From assembly GCF_016905445.1 (NCBI RefSeq), contig NZ_JAFEXF010000059.1:1-36685 (forward strand): 36,685 bases of DNA, in the 5' to 3' direction. A program made the translations under genes and the position numbers. Shown here piece by piece: positions 23,648 to 31,224 of this stretch (its first letter is position 1; every line of letters starts with the position of its first letter). The notes beneath the pieces were generated by a model. It ran no database searches, was not told where the DNA came from, and worked only from the letters and a program-made list of their open reading frames with translations. The stretch is from Streptomyces sp. G44. GTDB taxonomy: Bacteria; Actinomycetota; Actinomycetes; Streptomycetales; Streptomycetaceae.

Positions 23648-23721
23648 CGCGGGGTGGAGCAGCTCGGTAGCTCGCTGGGCTCATAACCCAGAGGTCGCAG
23701 GTTCAAATCCTGTCCCCGCTA
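23648..23721 (+). tRNA. Initiator tRNA-fMet (anticodon CAT)
   Basis: A 74-nt cloverleaf. The first acceptor pair is unpaired (C1 against T72), and the anticodon stem ends in three G-C pairs (CTGGG/CCCAG), both marks of an initiator. The anticodon CAT lies at 23682-23684 and the T-loop is TTCAAAT. CCA is not encoded. A -10-like TACTGT is at 23630-23635. Confidence 0.95.
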
Positions 23722-23728
23722 CTGAAGG

Positions 23729-23773
23729 CCGAAGGCCCGGAGTCCGTGATCACTCACGACTCCGGGCCTTCGG
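23729..23773 (+). terminator. Terminator after tRNA-fMet
   Basis: A 16-bp perfect stem (CCGAAGGCCCGGAGTC, 23729-23744, with 23758-23773) that extends by GTG/CAC across a one-base bulge. It begins eight bases after the tRNA. Confidence 0.85.
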
Positions 23774-23859
23774 TGTTTCCGGGGACCTGGCGCGGCCCGT
23801 CCCCGTCACCCGTCCGGCCCACACCAGGTCGCACCCGCGGCCCGCTCCAGGAAGCCTGG

Positions 23860-25062
23860 GTGCAGCGCGGCGACGGGCGCGGGATCGGCGGGAGACAAGC
23901 GGTGGGGCAGCGTGGAGGTACCGGCGGCAGCGGAGCCACCGCGCACGAGCGGGCCCTCGTACGGATGCTGCCCGTCCTGCTCCTCGTCATCGGAGTCGCG
24001 TACGACGCCCTCACCCCGCGCGAGTTCACCGCGGCCCCGCTCTTCACGGCGGCCCCGCTGATCGCCGCCCCCTTCTACTCGCTGCTCAGCACCGTCCTGA
24101 CCGGCGTCGCGGCCTCGGCCGCGGTCATCGTGCTGCACTACGGCAACTCGGCCGGCGGCCATGTCGAGGCCGTCACCGAACTGCTCACCGTGGCGACCGT
24201 CGCGGCCCTCGCCGTCTTCATCAACCGCGTCGTGCGCCGCGGCAACGACCGGCTCGCCATCGCACGCTCCATCGCCGAGGCCACCCAGCGCGCCGTCCTG
24301 CCGCAGCCCGACGCCCGCATCGGCGGGCTCGACCTGGCGGCGCGGTACGAGGCCGCGCAGGCCGACGCGTTCATCGGCGGTGATCTGTACGCCGTCCAGG
24401 ACACCCCGCACGGCGTACGGCTCATCGTCGGCGACGTCCGCGGCAAGGGCATGGGCGCGGTGGCCGCCGTCGCCGTCGTCATCGGCGCCTTCCGGGAGGC
24501 CGCCGAGCAGGAGACCACCCTGGAGGCGGTGGCGCAGCGCCTGGAGCGGGCCCTCGCGCGGGAGGGCACCCGGCGGGAGGGACTCGACGCCTTCGAGGGG
24601 TTCACCACCGCCGTCCTCGCGGAGATCCGGGTCAGCGAGGGCTGCGTACGGCTGGTGAACCGGGGGCATCCGGAGCCGCTGCTGCTGCGGGGCGACGGGC
24701 GGCTGTGCGTGCTCTCCCCGAGTGAGCCCGCGCTGCCGCTCGGCATGGGCGAGCTGGGGGCGTGGCCGGACCGGGCGGACGAGTCGGAGTTCCCGCCCGG
24801 CGCGATGCTGCTCTTCTACACGGACGGCCTGTCGGAGGCGCGCGACGCGAACGGGGCCTTCTACGACCCGGCGACCCGGCTCGGCGGGCGGATCTTCCCC
24901 GGCCGGGAGGGTCCGCACACGCTGCTCGCCACGCTCACGCAGGACGTACGGCGGCACACCGGGGGCGCGGCGACGGACGACATGGCGCTGCTCGCGGTGC
25001 GGCGGCCGGCGACCGGGGACGGGAGGACCCCGGACGCCGGCCGGGTCACCGCCCGTGACTGA
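23860..25062 (+). CDS. Membrane PP2C/SpoIIE-type phosphatase
   Basis: A 400-aa protein. Three or four hydrophobic segments lie between about 35 and 130 (LPVLLLVIGVAYDAL; PLIAAPFYSLLSTVL; GVAASAAVIVL; TVATVAALAVFIN), followed by the PP2C domain of SpoIIE/RsbU type: AFIGGDLYAV, IVGDVRGKGM (metal Asp), LVNRGHPEPLLL, LLFYTDGLSEARD and TDDMALLAV. These Mn-dependent phosphatases dephosphorylate anti-anti-sigma factors. No PAS or GAF sensor is present, so the membrane part is the likely input. GTG 23860 is chosen because AGGAAG lies five bases upstream; the frame is open to 23746 but there overlaps the tRNA terminator. Confidence 0.9.
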   Translation: MQRGDGRGIGGRQAVGQRGGTGGSGATAHERALVRMLPVLLLVIGVAYDALTPREFTAAPLFTAAPLIAAPFYSLLSTVLTGVAASAAVIVLHYGNSAGGHVEAVTELLTVATVAALAVFINRVVRRGNDRLAIARSIAEATQRAVLPQPDARIGGLDLAARYEAAQADAFIGGDLYAVQDTPHGVRLIVGDVRGKGMGAVAAVAVVIGAFREAAEQETTLEAVAQRLERALAREGTRREGLDAFEGFTTAVLAEIRVSEGCVRLVNRGHPEPLLLRGDGRLCVLSPSEPALPLGMGELGAWPDRADESEFPPGAMLLFYTDGLSEARDANGAFYDPATRLGGRIFPGREGPHTLLATLTQDVRRHTGGAATDDMALLAVRRPATGDGRTPDAGRVTARD

Positions 25063-25218
25063 AGGGCGGCCCGTCGCCGCGGAACTGACGTTCTGTCAAG
25101 GGAATGTGAAGTTCCGGTGCCCGACTTCTTCGGGTGATGCAGGGTCAACTTGCCCCGTTAGACACGGTCATGTCCGGATAAGTACCGGCGGTGAGCGTTA
25201 ACGATCAATCGGAACAGC

Positions 25219-25248
25219 TTGGAATACGGCACCACTGTCTATTAACGT
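25219..25248 (+). promoter_or_regulatory. Possible promoter of the riboswitch-M23 transcript
   Basis: TTGGAA (25219-25224) and TAACGT (25243-25248) are spaced by 18 bp and would start RNA near 25255, just before the riboswitch. (T/A)TAACG words recur nearby (25199, 25242 and 25252), so a regulator may also bind here. Otherwise 25063-25215 shows nothing recognisable. Confidence 0.3.
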
Positions 25249-25284
25249 TCGATAACGCAGCGCGGTCGTCCCAGCCGTCACTAG

Positions 25285-25427
25285 AGGCGGCTCCGTGCGC
25301 ACACGCCTAATCCCGCAAGGGAGCCGGGGAACCACCAACTTGGGGTGAATCGGGCAGCCGTGCACTCGTGCCGGCCGCCCGTAGGAGACCTTCCTGCTCC
25401 GAACCCGTCAGCTAACCCGGTAGGCGA
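25285..25427 (+). promoter_or_regulatory. c-di-AMP (ydaO/yuaA-type) riboswitch
   Basis: The leader has the conserved words of the ydaO class in order: CGCCTAATCCCGCAAGGGAG, GCCGGGGAACCACC, TTGGGGTGAATC, a variable hairpin, GTAGGAGACCTTCCTGCTCC, GAACCCGTCAGCTAACCCGG and TAGGCGAG. The class senses cyclic di-AMP and in Streptomyces commonly precedes genes for secreted cell-wall hydrolases, usually lowering expression when c-di-AMP is high. It ends 25 bp before the M23 peptidase start. Boundaries are approximate. Confidence 0.92.
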
Positions 25428-25452
25428 GAAGGAAGGAAAGGAGTGCGCCCCA

Positions 25453-26526
25453 GTGGCGTCCAACCGGCCTGCCCCCCAAGCCGCGTACATACCGAATGAC
25501 GACGACTTCGGTGGATACGACCAGGAGACCTGGGAGGAATGGAATCCCACCGAGGAGTCCGTCCGTCCCGTCCGCGGCAGGCACCGTGTGCACAAGAAGG
25601 GCGGCGGGCTCGCCCGCAGCTCCACCGTGCTGGGCGTCGGCGTGATCGCCGCCGTCGGCGCGGGCGGCATGGCCACCGCGCAGGACGGCAAGGCGCCCGT
25701 CTCCATCTCGATGCCCGACCTGGGCGCCGTCGCCGACTCGCTGCCCGAGGCCGAGTCCCTGCCCGGCGTGGGCTCCCTCCTCGCCGACGACTCCGCGGCC
25801 CCCGCGGGCGCCGAAACCGTCGCAGCGGCCGCCCCGCTCACCGCGGCCGGTGTCAGCCACACCGACGCCCGGCAGGGCGCCACGGACGCGGGCGAGGCCC
25901 TGCGCGCCCGCATCATGCAGCAGGCCGAGAGCCAGCAGGCCCAGGCGGACGACGCGGTGCGCACCGCGGCCGAGGAGGCCGCCGTCAAGAAGGCCGCCGA
26001 AGAGGCCGCCGCCCAGCAGAGGCAGGCCGAGCGGAAGGCCGACGCCGAGGCCGCCGCCAAGAAGAAGAAGGAGCGGGAGGCCCGCGAGGCCAAGGCCCTG
26101 GCCGAGCGCCGGGCCAAGCTCGCCAAGAGCTACGCGCTGCCCACCTCCTCGTACACCATCACGTCCCACTTCGGTGTCGCCGGTTCCATGTGGTCCTCCG
26201 GCCACCACACCGGACTGGACTTCGCCGCACCGACGGGTACCCCGCTCAAGGCGGTCCACACCGGCACGGTCAAGGAGGCCGGCTGGGCGGGGGCGTACGG
26301 CTACCGCACCGTCCTGGAGCTGAGCGACGGCACCGAGGTCTGGTACTGCCACCAGTCCTCGATGAACGTCAGCGCGGGCCAGAAGGTCAGCACCGGCGAC
26401 GTCATCGGGCGGGTGGGCGCGACCGGCAACGTCACCGGACCGCACCTCCACATGGAGGTCCACACCGCGGGCGGCTCCACCGTCGACCCGCTCGCCTGGT
26501 TGCAGAGCAAGGGCCTCAACCCCTGA
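25453..26526 (+). CDS. Secreted M23 (LytM-type) peptidoglycan endopeptidase
   Basis: A 357-aa exported cell-wall peptidase under riboswitch control. A basic, Asp/Glu-rich N-terminus precedes a hydrophobic segment (about 58-75, SSTVLGVGVIAAVGAGG) acting as signal or anchor, then an Ala/Glu/Lys-rich coiled coil (about 130-222), then the M23 domain (about 225-357). The Zn ligands are visible as HHTGLDF (HxxxD) and GPHLHMEV (HxH), with GRVGATGNVTGPHLH the usual last strand. It should cut peptide crosslinks of peptidoglycan, as in growth, division or spore germination. AAGGAG nine bases before GTG 25453 fixes the start. Confidence 0.92.
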   Translation: MASNRPAPQAAYIPNDDDFGGYDQETWEEWNPTEESVRPVRGRHRVHKKGGGLARSSTVLGVGVIAAVGAGGMATAQDGKAPVSISMPDLGAVADSLPEAESLPGVGSLLADDSAAPAGAETVAAAAPLTAAGVSHTDARQGATDAGEALRARIMQQAESQQAQADDAVRTAAEEAAVKKAAEEAAAQQRQAERKADAEAAAKKKKEREAREAKALAERRAKLAKSYALPTSSYTITSHFGVAGSMWSSGHHTGLDFAAPTGTPLKAVHTGTVKEAGWAGAYGYRTVLELSDGTEVWYCHQSSMNVSAGQKVSTGDVIGRVGATGNVTGPHLHMEVHTAGGSTVDPLAWLQSKGLNP

Positions 26527-26566
26527 TCCGCGGAATGGTGTTCCCGCCGGGTTCGTTGAGGAACGC

Positions 26567-27511
26567 ATGACTTCTCTTCGTACGCTCGGCTCCTCCGGCC
26601 TCGAGGTCTTCCCGCTCACCCTCGGCGGCAACGTCTTCGGCTGGACGGCCGACCGGACGGCGTCCTTCGCCGTCCTCGACGCCTACACCGCCGCCGGCGG
26701 CAACTTCATCGACACCGCCGACACGTACTCAAGCTGGGTGGAGGGGAACGAGGGCGGCGAGTCGGAGACCCTCATCGGCGAGTGGCTGGCCGAGCGCGGC
26801 AACCGCTCCGACGTCATCGTGGCGACGAAGGCCGGCGCCCACCCCGCGTACAGGGGGCTGGCCCCGGACACCCTCAAGAAGGCCGCCGACGCCTCCCTGC
26901 GCCGCCTCGGCACCGACTACATCGACCTCTACTACACCCACTACGACGACCCGTCGGTCCCCGTCGAGGAGATCATCGGGACGCTGGACGAACTGGTCAC
27001 GGCCGGCAAGGTGCGCGCCGTCGCCGCCTCCAACATCACGCCCGAGCGGCTCCAGGAGTCCCTCGACTTCTCCGACCGCGAGGGCCTCGTGCGCTACGTC
27101 GCGCTCCAGCCGCACTACAACCTCGTCTCCCGCGACACCTACGAGGGCCGCCTCCAGGAGGTCGCCTCGCGCTCCGGTCTCGCCGCCGTGCCGTACTACG
27201 CGCTCGCGTCCGGCTTCCTCACCGGCAAGTACCGCCCCGGCACGCGCGTGGAGAGCGCCCGCAGCGGCCGGGTCGAGGCGTACGCGGGCACCGAGCGCGG
27301 CGACCGGGTCCTCGCGGCGCTCGACGAGATCGCCGCGGCCCGTGCGGCGCAGGTCGCGACCGTGGCCCTCGCGTGGCTCGCGGCCCAGCCCACCGTGGCG
27401 GCGCCGATCGCCTCCGCGCGCACGGTCGAACAGCTGCCGGCGCTGCTCGCGGTGGCGGACCTCGAACTCACGGACGCCGAGCTGTCGGCGCTGACGGCGG
27501 CCTCCGTCTAG
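26567..27511 (+). CDS. Aldo/keto reductase
   Basis: A 314-aa NADPH-dependent oxidoreductase of the (beta/alpha)8-barrel AKR superfamily. The catalytic tetrad is visible: Asp49 (FIDTADTY), Tyr54, Lys88 (VATKAG) and His125 (YYTHYDDP). The C-terminal IASARTVEQLPALL binds the NADPH phosphate. It resembles the YghZ/Tas-like, soluble cytoplasmic group, and the substrate is unknown. GAGGAA lies just before the ATG, 40 bp downstream of the M23 gene. It converges on the PrsW-like gene with 13 bp between stops and no visible terminator. Confidence 0.92.
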   Translation: MTSLRTLGSSGLEVFPLTLGGNVFGWTADRTASFAVLDAYTAAGGNFIDTADTYSSWVEGNEGGESETLIGEWLAERGNRSDVIVATKAGAHPAYRGLAPDTLKKAADASLRRLGTDYIDLYYTHYDDPSVPVEEIIGTLDELVTAGKVRAVAASNITPERLQESLDFSDREGLVRYVALQPHYNLVSRDTYEGRLQEVASRSGLAAVPYYALASGFLTGKYRPGTRVESARSGRVEAYAGTERGDRVLAALDEIAAARAAQVATVALAWLAAQPTVAAPIASARTVEQLPALLAVADLELTDAELSALTAASV

Positions 27512-27524
27512 GGGCCTGGGACGG

Positions 27525-28898
27525 CTACGAGCGGTAGGGGTTGTGGGCCGGGTGGCCGTACGCCGGATAGGGCTGCGGCTGCCCGTACGGAACGGGGGCG
27601 TACGGAACGGGGGCGTACGGGGCGTGTGGGTACGCGGCGTGCGGGTGGCCGTAGGCCGCGTACGGCAGGGGGCGCATGACCGGGGTGATCGCGCGGGCGG
27701 CGTAGGCCAGCGCGGGACGGGCCGGTTCGCGGCGCTCCCAGAGCCGTTCGAGCAGCTCCCGCTCGCGTACGACGAAGTCGGCGCCCGCCCGGCCGCGGCG
27801 CCCCCGGTGGCGCAGCAGCGCCAGTGACGTCGCGTACGTCTCGTACTCCAGGACCGCGCGGCCCGCGGCCTTCCCCCAGGCGTACGAGGCGTAGTCGCGG
27901 GCCAGCGCGCGGGCCCGCATCGAGCCGAGGGCGTAGGGCTCGGGCGGGGTGAGCCAGCCCGCCGCCGCGTACACGGGCAGCTCGGCGCGGATCATGCGCA
28001 GTTCGCGCTGCCGCAGCCAGATCGCCAGCCAGGTCAGCAGCCCGAACGCGGGCAGCATGAAGAGCGCGTACACGGCGAAGAAGCCGTACTGGCCGAAGAC
28101 CGCGGAGCCGTTCCACAGCGCGTGCATGCCCATCGCGAGCAGCAGTCCGGTGAGCGGCAGCAGCACGCGGCGCAGCCGCATGCGCTCCGCCGAGAAGGCG
28201 GCGATGCCGAAGCCGATGCCGGTCAGGACCGTGAAGAGCGGATGCGCGAACGGTGACATGACCACGCGTACGAAGAACGTCGCCGCCGTCACGGAGGCGA
28301 GGCCGCTCTCGCGGCTGAGCTGGTCGGTGACGAAGGCGTTGCCGAGGTAGAGGATGTTCTCGGTGAACGCGAAGCCCGTCGCGGTCACCCCGGCGATGAC
28401 CATGCCGTCGACGATGCCGGTGAAGTCGCGTCTGCGGAAGAGGAAGACGAGCAGGATGGCGGCGGCCTTCGCCGACTCCTCGACGACCGGCGCGATGACC
28501 GTGGCGCCGAGGGTGTCGGCGCTGTGCGGGTCGGCGGTGGCGGTCGCTATCCAGCGGATGGCGAAGCTGTTCGCGACGATCGCGATGAGCGCGGCGGCGC
28601 AGGCGCCCCACGCGAAGGAGAAGAGGAGGTTCCGCCAGGGGCCCGGTGCGACCCGGTCCAGCCAGCGGAACGCGGCGACGAGCAGCGGCACCGGCACGGT
28701 CGCGAGGCCGAGCCCCACGAGGAAGCCCTCGGTGCCGGTCTGCTCCCTGACCAGGGCGAGGATCACGAGCCCGGAGAGCGCGAGCAGCGTGACGAGTCCG
28801 GCCACGCGCAGCGCGCGGCGCTGCCACCAGTGCGCGCGGCGGAGCTCCCTCGGGGCGGGCGCCTCGGGGGGAACGGGATACGGAGGACTGGTGGCCAC
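27525..28898 (-). CDS. PrsW-family intramembrane metalloprotease
   Basis: A 457-aa polytopic membrane protein. About eight hydrophobic helices lie between residues 35 and 310. The conserved PrsW motifs are present: VVEESAKAAAI (EExxK, the glutamate pair), TENILYLGNAF and MHALWNG. In Bacillus, PrsW performs site-1 cleavage of an anti-sigma factor; the target here is unknown. The cytoplasmic C-terminus ends in a Tyr/Pro-rich tail with two direct YAPVP repeats and YGQPQPYPAYGHP. Start GTG 28898 has AGGG eight bases upstream; an upstream frame to 28976 would overlap trmB. It lies 43 bp downstream of trmB and may be co-transcribed. Confidence 0.88.
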   Translation of the reverse strand: MATSPPYPVPPEAPAPRELRRAHWWQRRALRVAGLVTLLALSGLVILALVREQTGTEGFLVGLGLATVPVPLLVAAFRWLDRVAPGPWRNLLFSFAWGACAAALIAIVANSFAIRWIATATADPHSADTLGATVIAPVVEESAKAAAILLVFLFRRRDFTGIVDGMVIAGVTATGFAFTENILYLGNAFVTDQLSRESGLASVTAATFFVRVVMSPFAHPLFTVLTGIGFGIAAFSAERMRLRRVLLPLTGLLLAMGMHALWNGSAVFGQYGFFAVYALFMLPAFGLLTWLAIWLRQRELRMIRAELPVYAAAGWLTPPEPYALGSMRARALARDYASYAWGKAAGRAVLEYETYATSLALLRHRGRRGRAGADFVVRERELLERLWERREPARPALAYAARAITPVMRPLPYAAYGHPHAAYPHAPYAPVPYAPVPYGQPQPYPAYGHPAHNPYRS

Positions 28899-28941
28899 GT
28901 CGTTGACCCTAACGAGGGATGGGGGTGGCCGCGACGGGGCC

Positions 28942-29793
28942 TTACCTGCCGGTGCCGGTGCCGAGCTGCTCCACACGGCGGAACAGCAGGTCGTGGACCA
29001 CGTGCCCCTTCTTCAGCCCCTGGCCCTCGAAGCGGGTGAGGGGCCGGAAGTCCGGGCGCGGGGCGAAACCGCCGTCCTGCCGCGTGTTCTCGAAGTCGGG
29101 GTGCGCGGTGAGCACCTCCAGCATCTGCTCGGCGTACGGCTCCCAGTCCGTCGCGCAGTGCAGGAGCGCGCCCGGCTTGAGCGAGGGCGCGGCCAGCGTG
29201 AGGAACTCCGGCTGGATCAGGCGGCGCTTGTGGTGGCGGGCCTTGGGCCAGGGGTCGGGGAAGTAGACGCGCAGACCGGCGAGGGACTCGGGCGGCAGCA
29301 TCTCGCGGAGCAGGATGATCGCGTCGCCGTTGGCCACACGGACGTTCGTCAGGCCGCCGCGCTCGGCGAGGCCGAGGAGGTTGCCCTGGCCGGGGGTGTG
29401 CACGTCGACGGCGAGGATGCCGGTGTCCGGGTCGGCGGCGGCCATCTGCGCGGTCGCCTCGCCCATGCCGAAGCCGATCTCCAGCACGACGGGGAGGCCG
29501 GGGCGCGGGCCGTGCTCGTCCGCGAACAGCTCGCCGAGGTCCAGCGTGCGCAGCCCGTCGATGTCCAGGCCCCAGGTGGGCCAGAGCCGCCGCAGGGCGT
29601 CCCCCTGGCTGGTGGTCACCCGGCTGCGGCGCGGCTGGAAGCTGCGGATCCGGCGCTCGTGGTGCGAACCGGCGGGGTCGGGGGAGGGGCCGCCGGGGAA
29701 GCGGGGCGCGGCCTGGGGGCGGCCGGTCCGCCGGGCTCCGTCGGGGGGGCCGGCGGCTTCGCGGGCTTCGGGGGTGTGGGGTGACTCAGACAC
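28942..29793 (-). CDS. trmB: tRNA (guanine-N7-)-methyltransferase TrmB
   Basis: A 283-aa enzyme that makes m7G46 in tRNA using S-adenosylmethionine. A disordered N-terminus (1-50) is followed by RSFQPRRSRVTTSQGDAL, the SAM loop EIGFGMGE (105-112), VDVHTPG (about 129-135) and VYFPDPWPKARHHKRRL (about 176-192), the TrmB active-site signature. GTG 29793 has a -10-like TAAAAT (29808-29803) nine bases upstream, so the leader would be very short. The following gene encodes the PrsW-like protease. Confidence 0.96.
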   Translation of the reverse strand: MSESPHTPEAREAAGPPDGARRTGRPQAAPRFPGGPSPDPAGSHHERRIRSFQPRRSRVTTSQGDALRRLWPTWGLDIDGLRTLDLGELFADEHGPRPGLPVVLEIGFGMGEATAQMAAADPDTGILAVDVHTPGQGNLLGLAERGGLTNVRVANGDAIILLREMLPPESLAGLRVYFPDPWPKARHHKRRLIQPEFLTLAAPSLKPGALLHCATDWEPYAEQMLEVLTAHPDFENTRQDGGFAPRPDFRPLTRFEGQGLKKGHVVHDLLFRRVEQLGTGTGR

Positions 29794-29866
29794 AGTGCGG
29801 CAATTTTACGGGGCGGGCGCGCGGGGGTGTTCCGGCGGTGGTCGGGGGTGCGGGCCGCGGGTGGCC

Positions 29867-29888
29867 GGGCGCGCGGTTCCCCGCGCCC
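29867..29888 (-). terminator. Common Streptomyces GC hairpin after lhgO
   Basis: GGGCGCGCGG (29867-29876), loop TTCC, then CCGCGCCC (29881-29888) pair with one bulge. A GCGCGGTTCCCCGCGCCCC-type hairpin is very frequent between genes in Streptomyces genomes. It separates lhgO from trmB on the minus strand. Confidence 0.6.
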
Positions 29889-29926
29889 CTCACGGGGTCT
29901 CCGGAAGGCCTGCGGGGGCCCCGGGC

Positions 29927-31135
29927 TCAGCCCAACGCGGCCAGCGCCCGGCGGGCGACCTCCCGCCCGATCGGCAGCGAAGCCGTGGCGGCGGGCGAGG
30001 GCGCGTTCAGGACGTGCACCGTGCGCGCGCCCTCGCGTATCAGGAAGTCGTCGACCAGCGTGCCGTCGCGCAGCACCGCCTGCGCGCGGACCCCGGCCGG
30101 GGCGGGCACCAGGTCGTCGGGGCCGATCCCCGGCAGCAGCCTGCGCACCGCTTCGGTGAACGCCGTCTTGGAGGCGGAGCGGCGCAGCTCACCCGCCCCG
30201 TACCGCCAGTGGCGGCGGGCTATGCGCCATGATCCCGGCCAGCCGAGCGTGCCGGCCAGTTCGCGGGGGTGGACGACCGACCAGGCGTACCCCTCGCGGG
30301 CCAGGGCGGGGACCGCGTTCGGCCCGACGTGGACGCCGCCGTCGACGCCGCGGGTGAGGTGGACGCCGAGGAAGGGGAAGGCCGGGTCGGGCACGGGATA
30401 GACGAGGCCGCGCACCAGCTCGGGGCGGGCCAGCTCGAAGTACTCACCGCGGAACGGCACGATCCGCATGTCCGGGTCGTCACCCGTGAGCCGTGCGACC
30501 GCGTCGCAGTGCAGTCCCGCGCAGTTCACCATGGCCGCGCCGCGCACGACGGCGCCGTCGGCGGTGCGGACGGCGACGCCGAGGTCGGGGCGGCGGTCCA
30601 CGCGGACGACGTGCCCGGCGGCGCCATAGCGGATCTCGGCGCCGGAGGCCTCCGCCAGGTGTCTCGCCACCGCGCCGTAGTCGCAGATGCCGGTCGTGCC
30701 GACGTGGATGGCGGCCAGGCCGCGCACCTCTGGTTCGTACTCCGTGATCTGGGCGGGGCCCAGCTCGCGCACCGGAATGCCGTTCTCCCTGCCGCGCTGG
30801 ACCAGGGCGTGCAGGCGGGGGAGCTCAGCGCGCTCCGTGGCGACGATCAGCTTGCCGGTGACCTCGTGCGGGATGCCGTACTCCGCGCAGAACTTGATCA
30901 TCTCGGCGGCGCCGCGGACCGCGTATCTCGCCTTCAGGGAGCCGGGGCGGTAGTAGATCCCGCTGTGGATCACCCCGCTGTTGCGGCCCGTCTGGTGGCG
31001 GGCGGGTCCGTGCTCCTTCTCCAGCACGGTGACGCGGGTGCCGGGGGCGGCGCGCGTGAGGGCGTACGCCGTCGCGAGACCGACGATGCCGCCGCCGATC
31101 ACCAGCACGTCGCAGTCGTTCGCGACCTTCTTCAC
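29927..31135 (-). CDS. lhgO: L-2-hydroxyglutarate oxidase-like FAD enzyme
   Basis: A 402-aa FAD oxidoreductase. The nucleotide loop DVLVIGGGIVGLATAYAL (9-26) is followed by VLEKEHGPARHQTGRNSGVIHSGIYY (about 36-61), the pattern of L-2-hydroxyglutarate oxidases/dehydrogenases, which oxidise L-2-hydroxyglutarate to 2-oxoglutarate as metabolite repair and pass electrons to O2 or the quinone pool. GVHLTRGVDGGVHVGPNAVPA is a second family-specific stretch, and HVLNAPSPAATASLPIG near the C-terminus contacts the FAD. GTG 31135 has the strong Shine-Dalgarno GGAGGTGA. It lies 89 bp downstream of the sporulation regulator gene. Confidence 0.92.
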   Translation of the reverse strand: MKKVANDCDVLVIGGGIVGLATAYALTRAAPGTRVTVLEKEHGPARHQTGRNSGVIHSGIYYRPGSLKARYAVRGAAEMIKFCAEYGIPHEVTGKLIVATERAELPRLHALVQRGRENGIPVRELGPAQITEYEPEVRGLAAIHVGTTGICDYGAVARHLAEASGAEIRYGAAGHVVRVDRRPDLGVAVRTADGAVVRGAAMVNCAGLHCDAVARLTGDDPDMRIVPFRGEYFELARPELVRGLVYPVPDPAFPFLGVHLTRGVDGGVHVGPNAVPALAREGYAWSVVHPRELAGTLGWPGSWRIARRHWRYGAGELRRSASKTAFTEAVRRLLPGIGPDDLVPAPAGVRAQAVLRDGTLVDDFLIREGARTVHVLNAPSPAATASLPIGREVARRALAALG

Positions 31136-31224
31136 CGCGCCTCACCTCCCACCACAGATACTGCCCTGCGCCACTGACAACGCCCTCAAACCCGGGGTGG
31201 GTGTCTGTTTGCTCGCCGTCGCGG

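Noticed and set aside
23648..23648. Mis-paired first acceptor position as a tRNA defect
   Set aside because: A C1 mismatch is the normal initiator feature, and the GGG/CCC anticodon stem confirms fMet.
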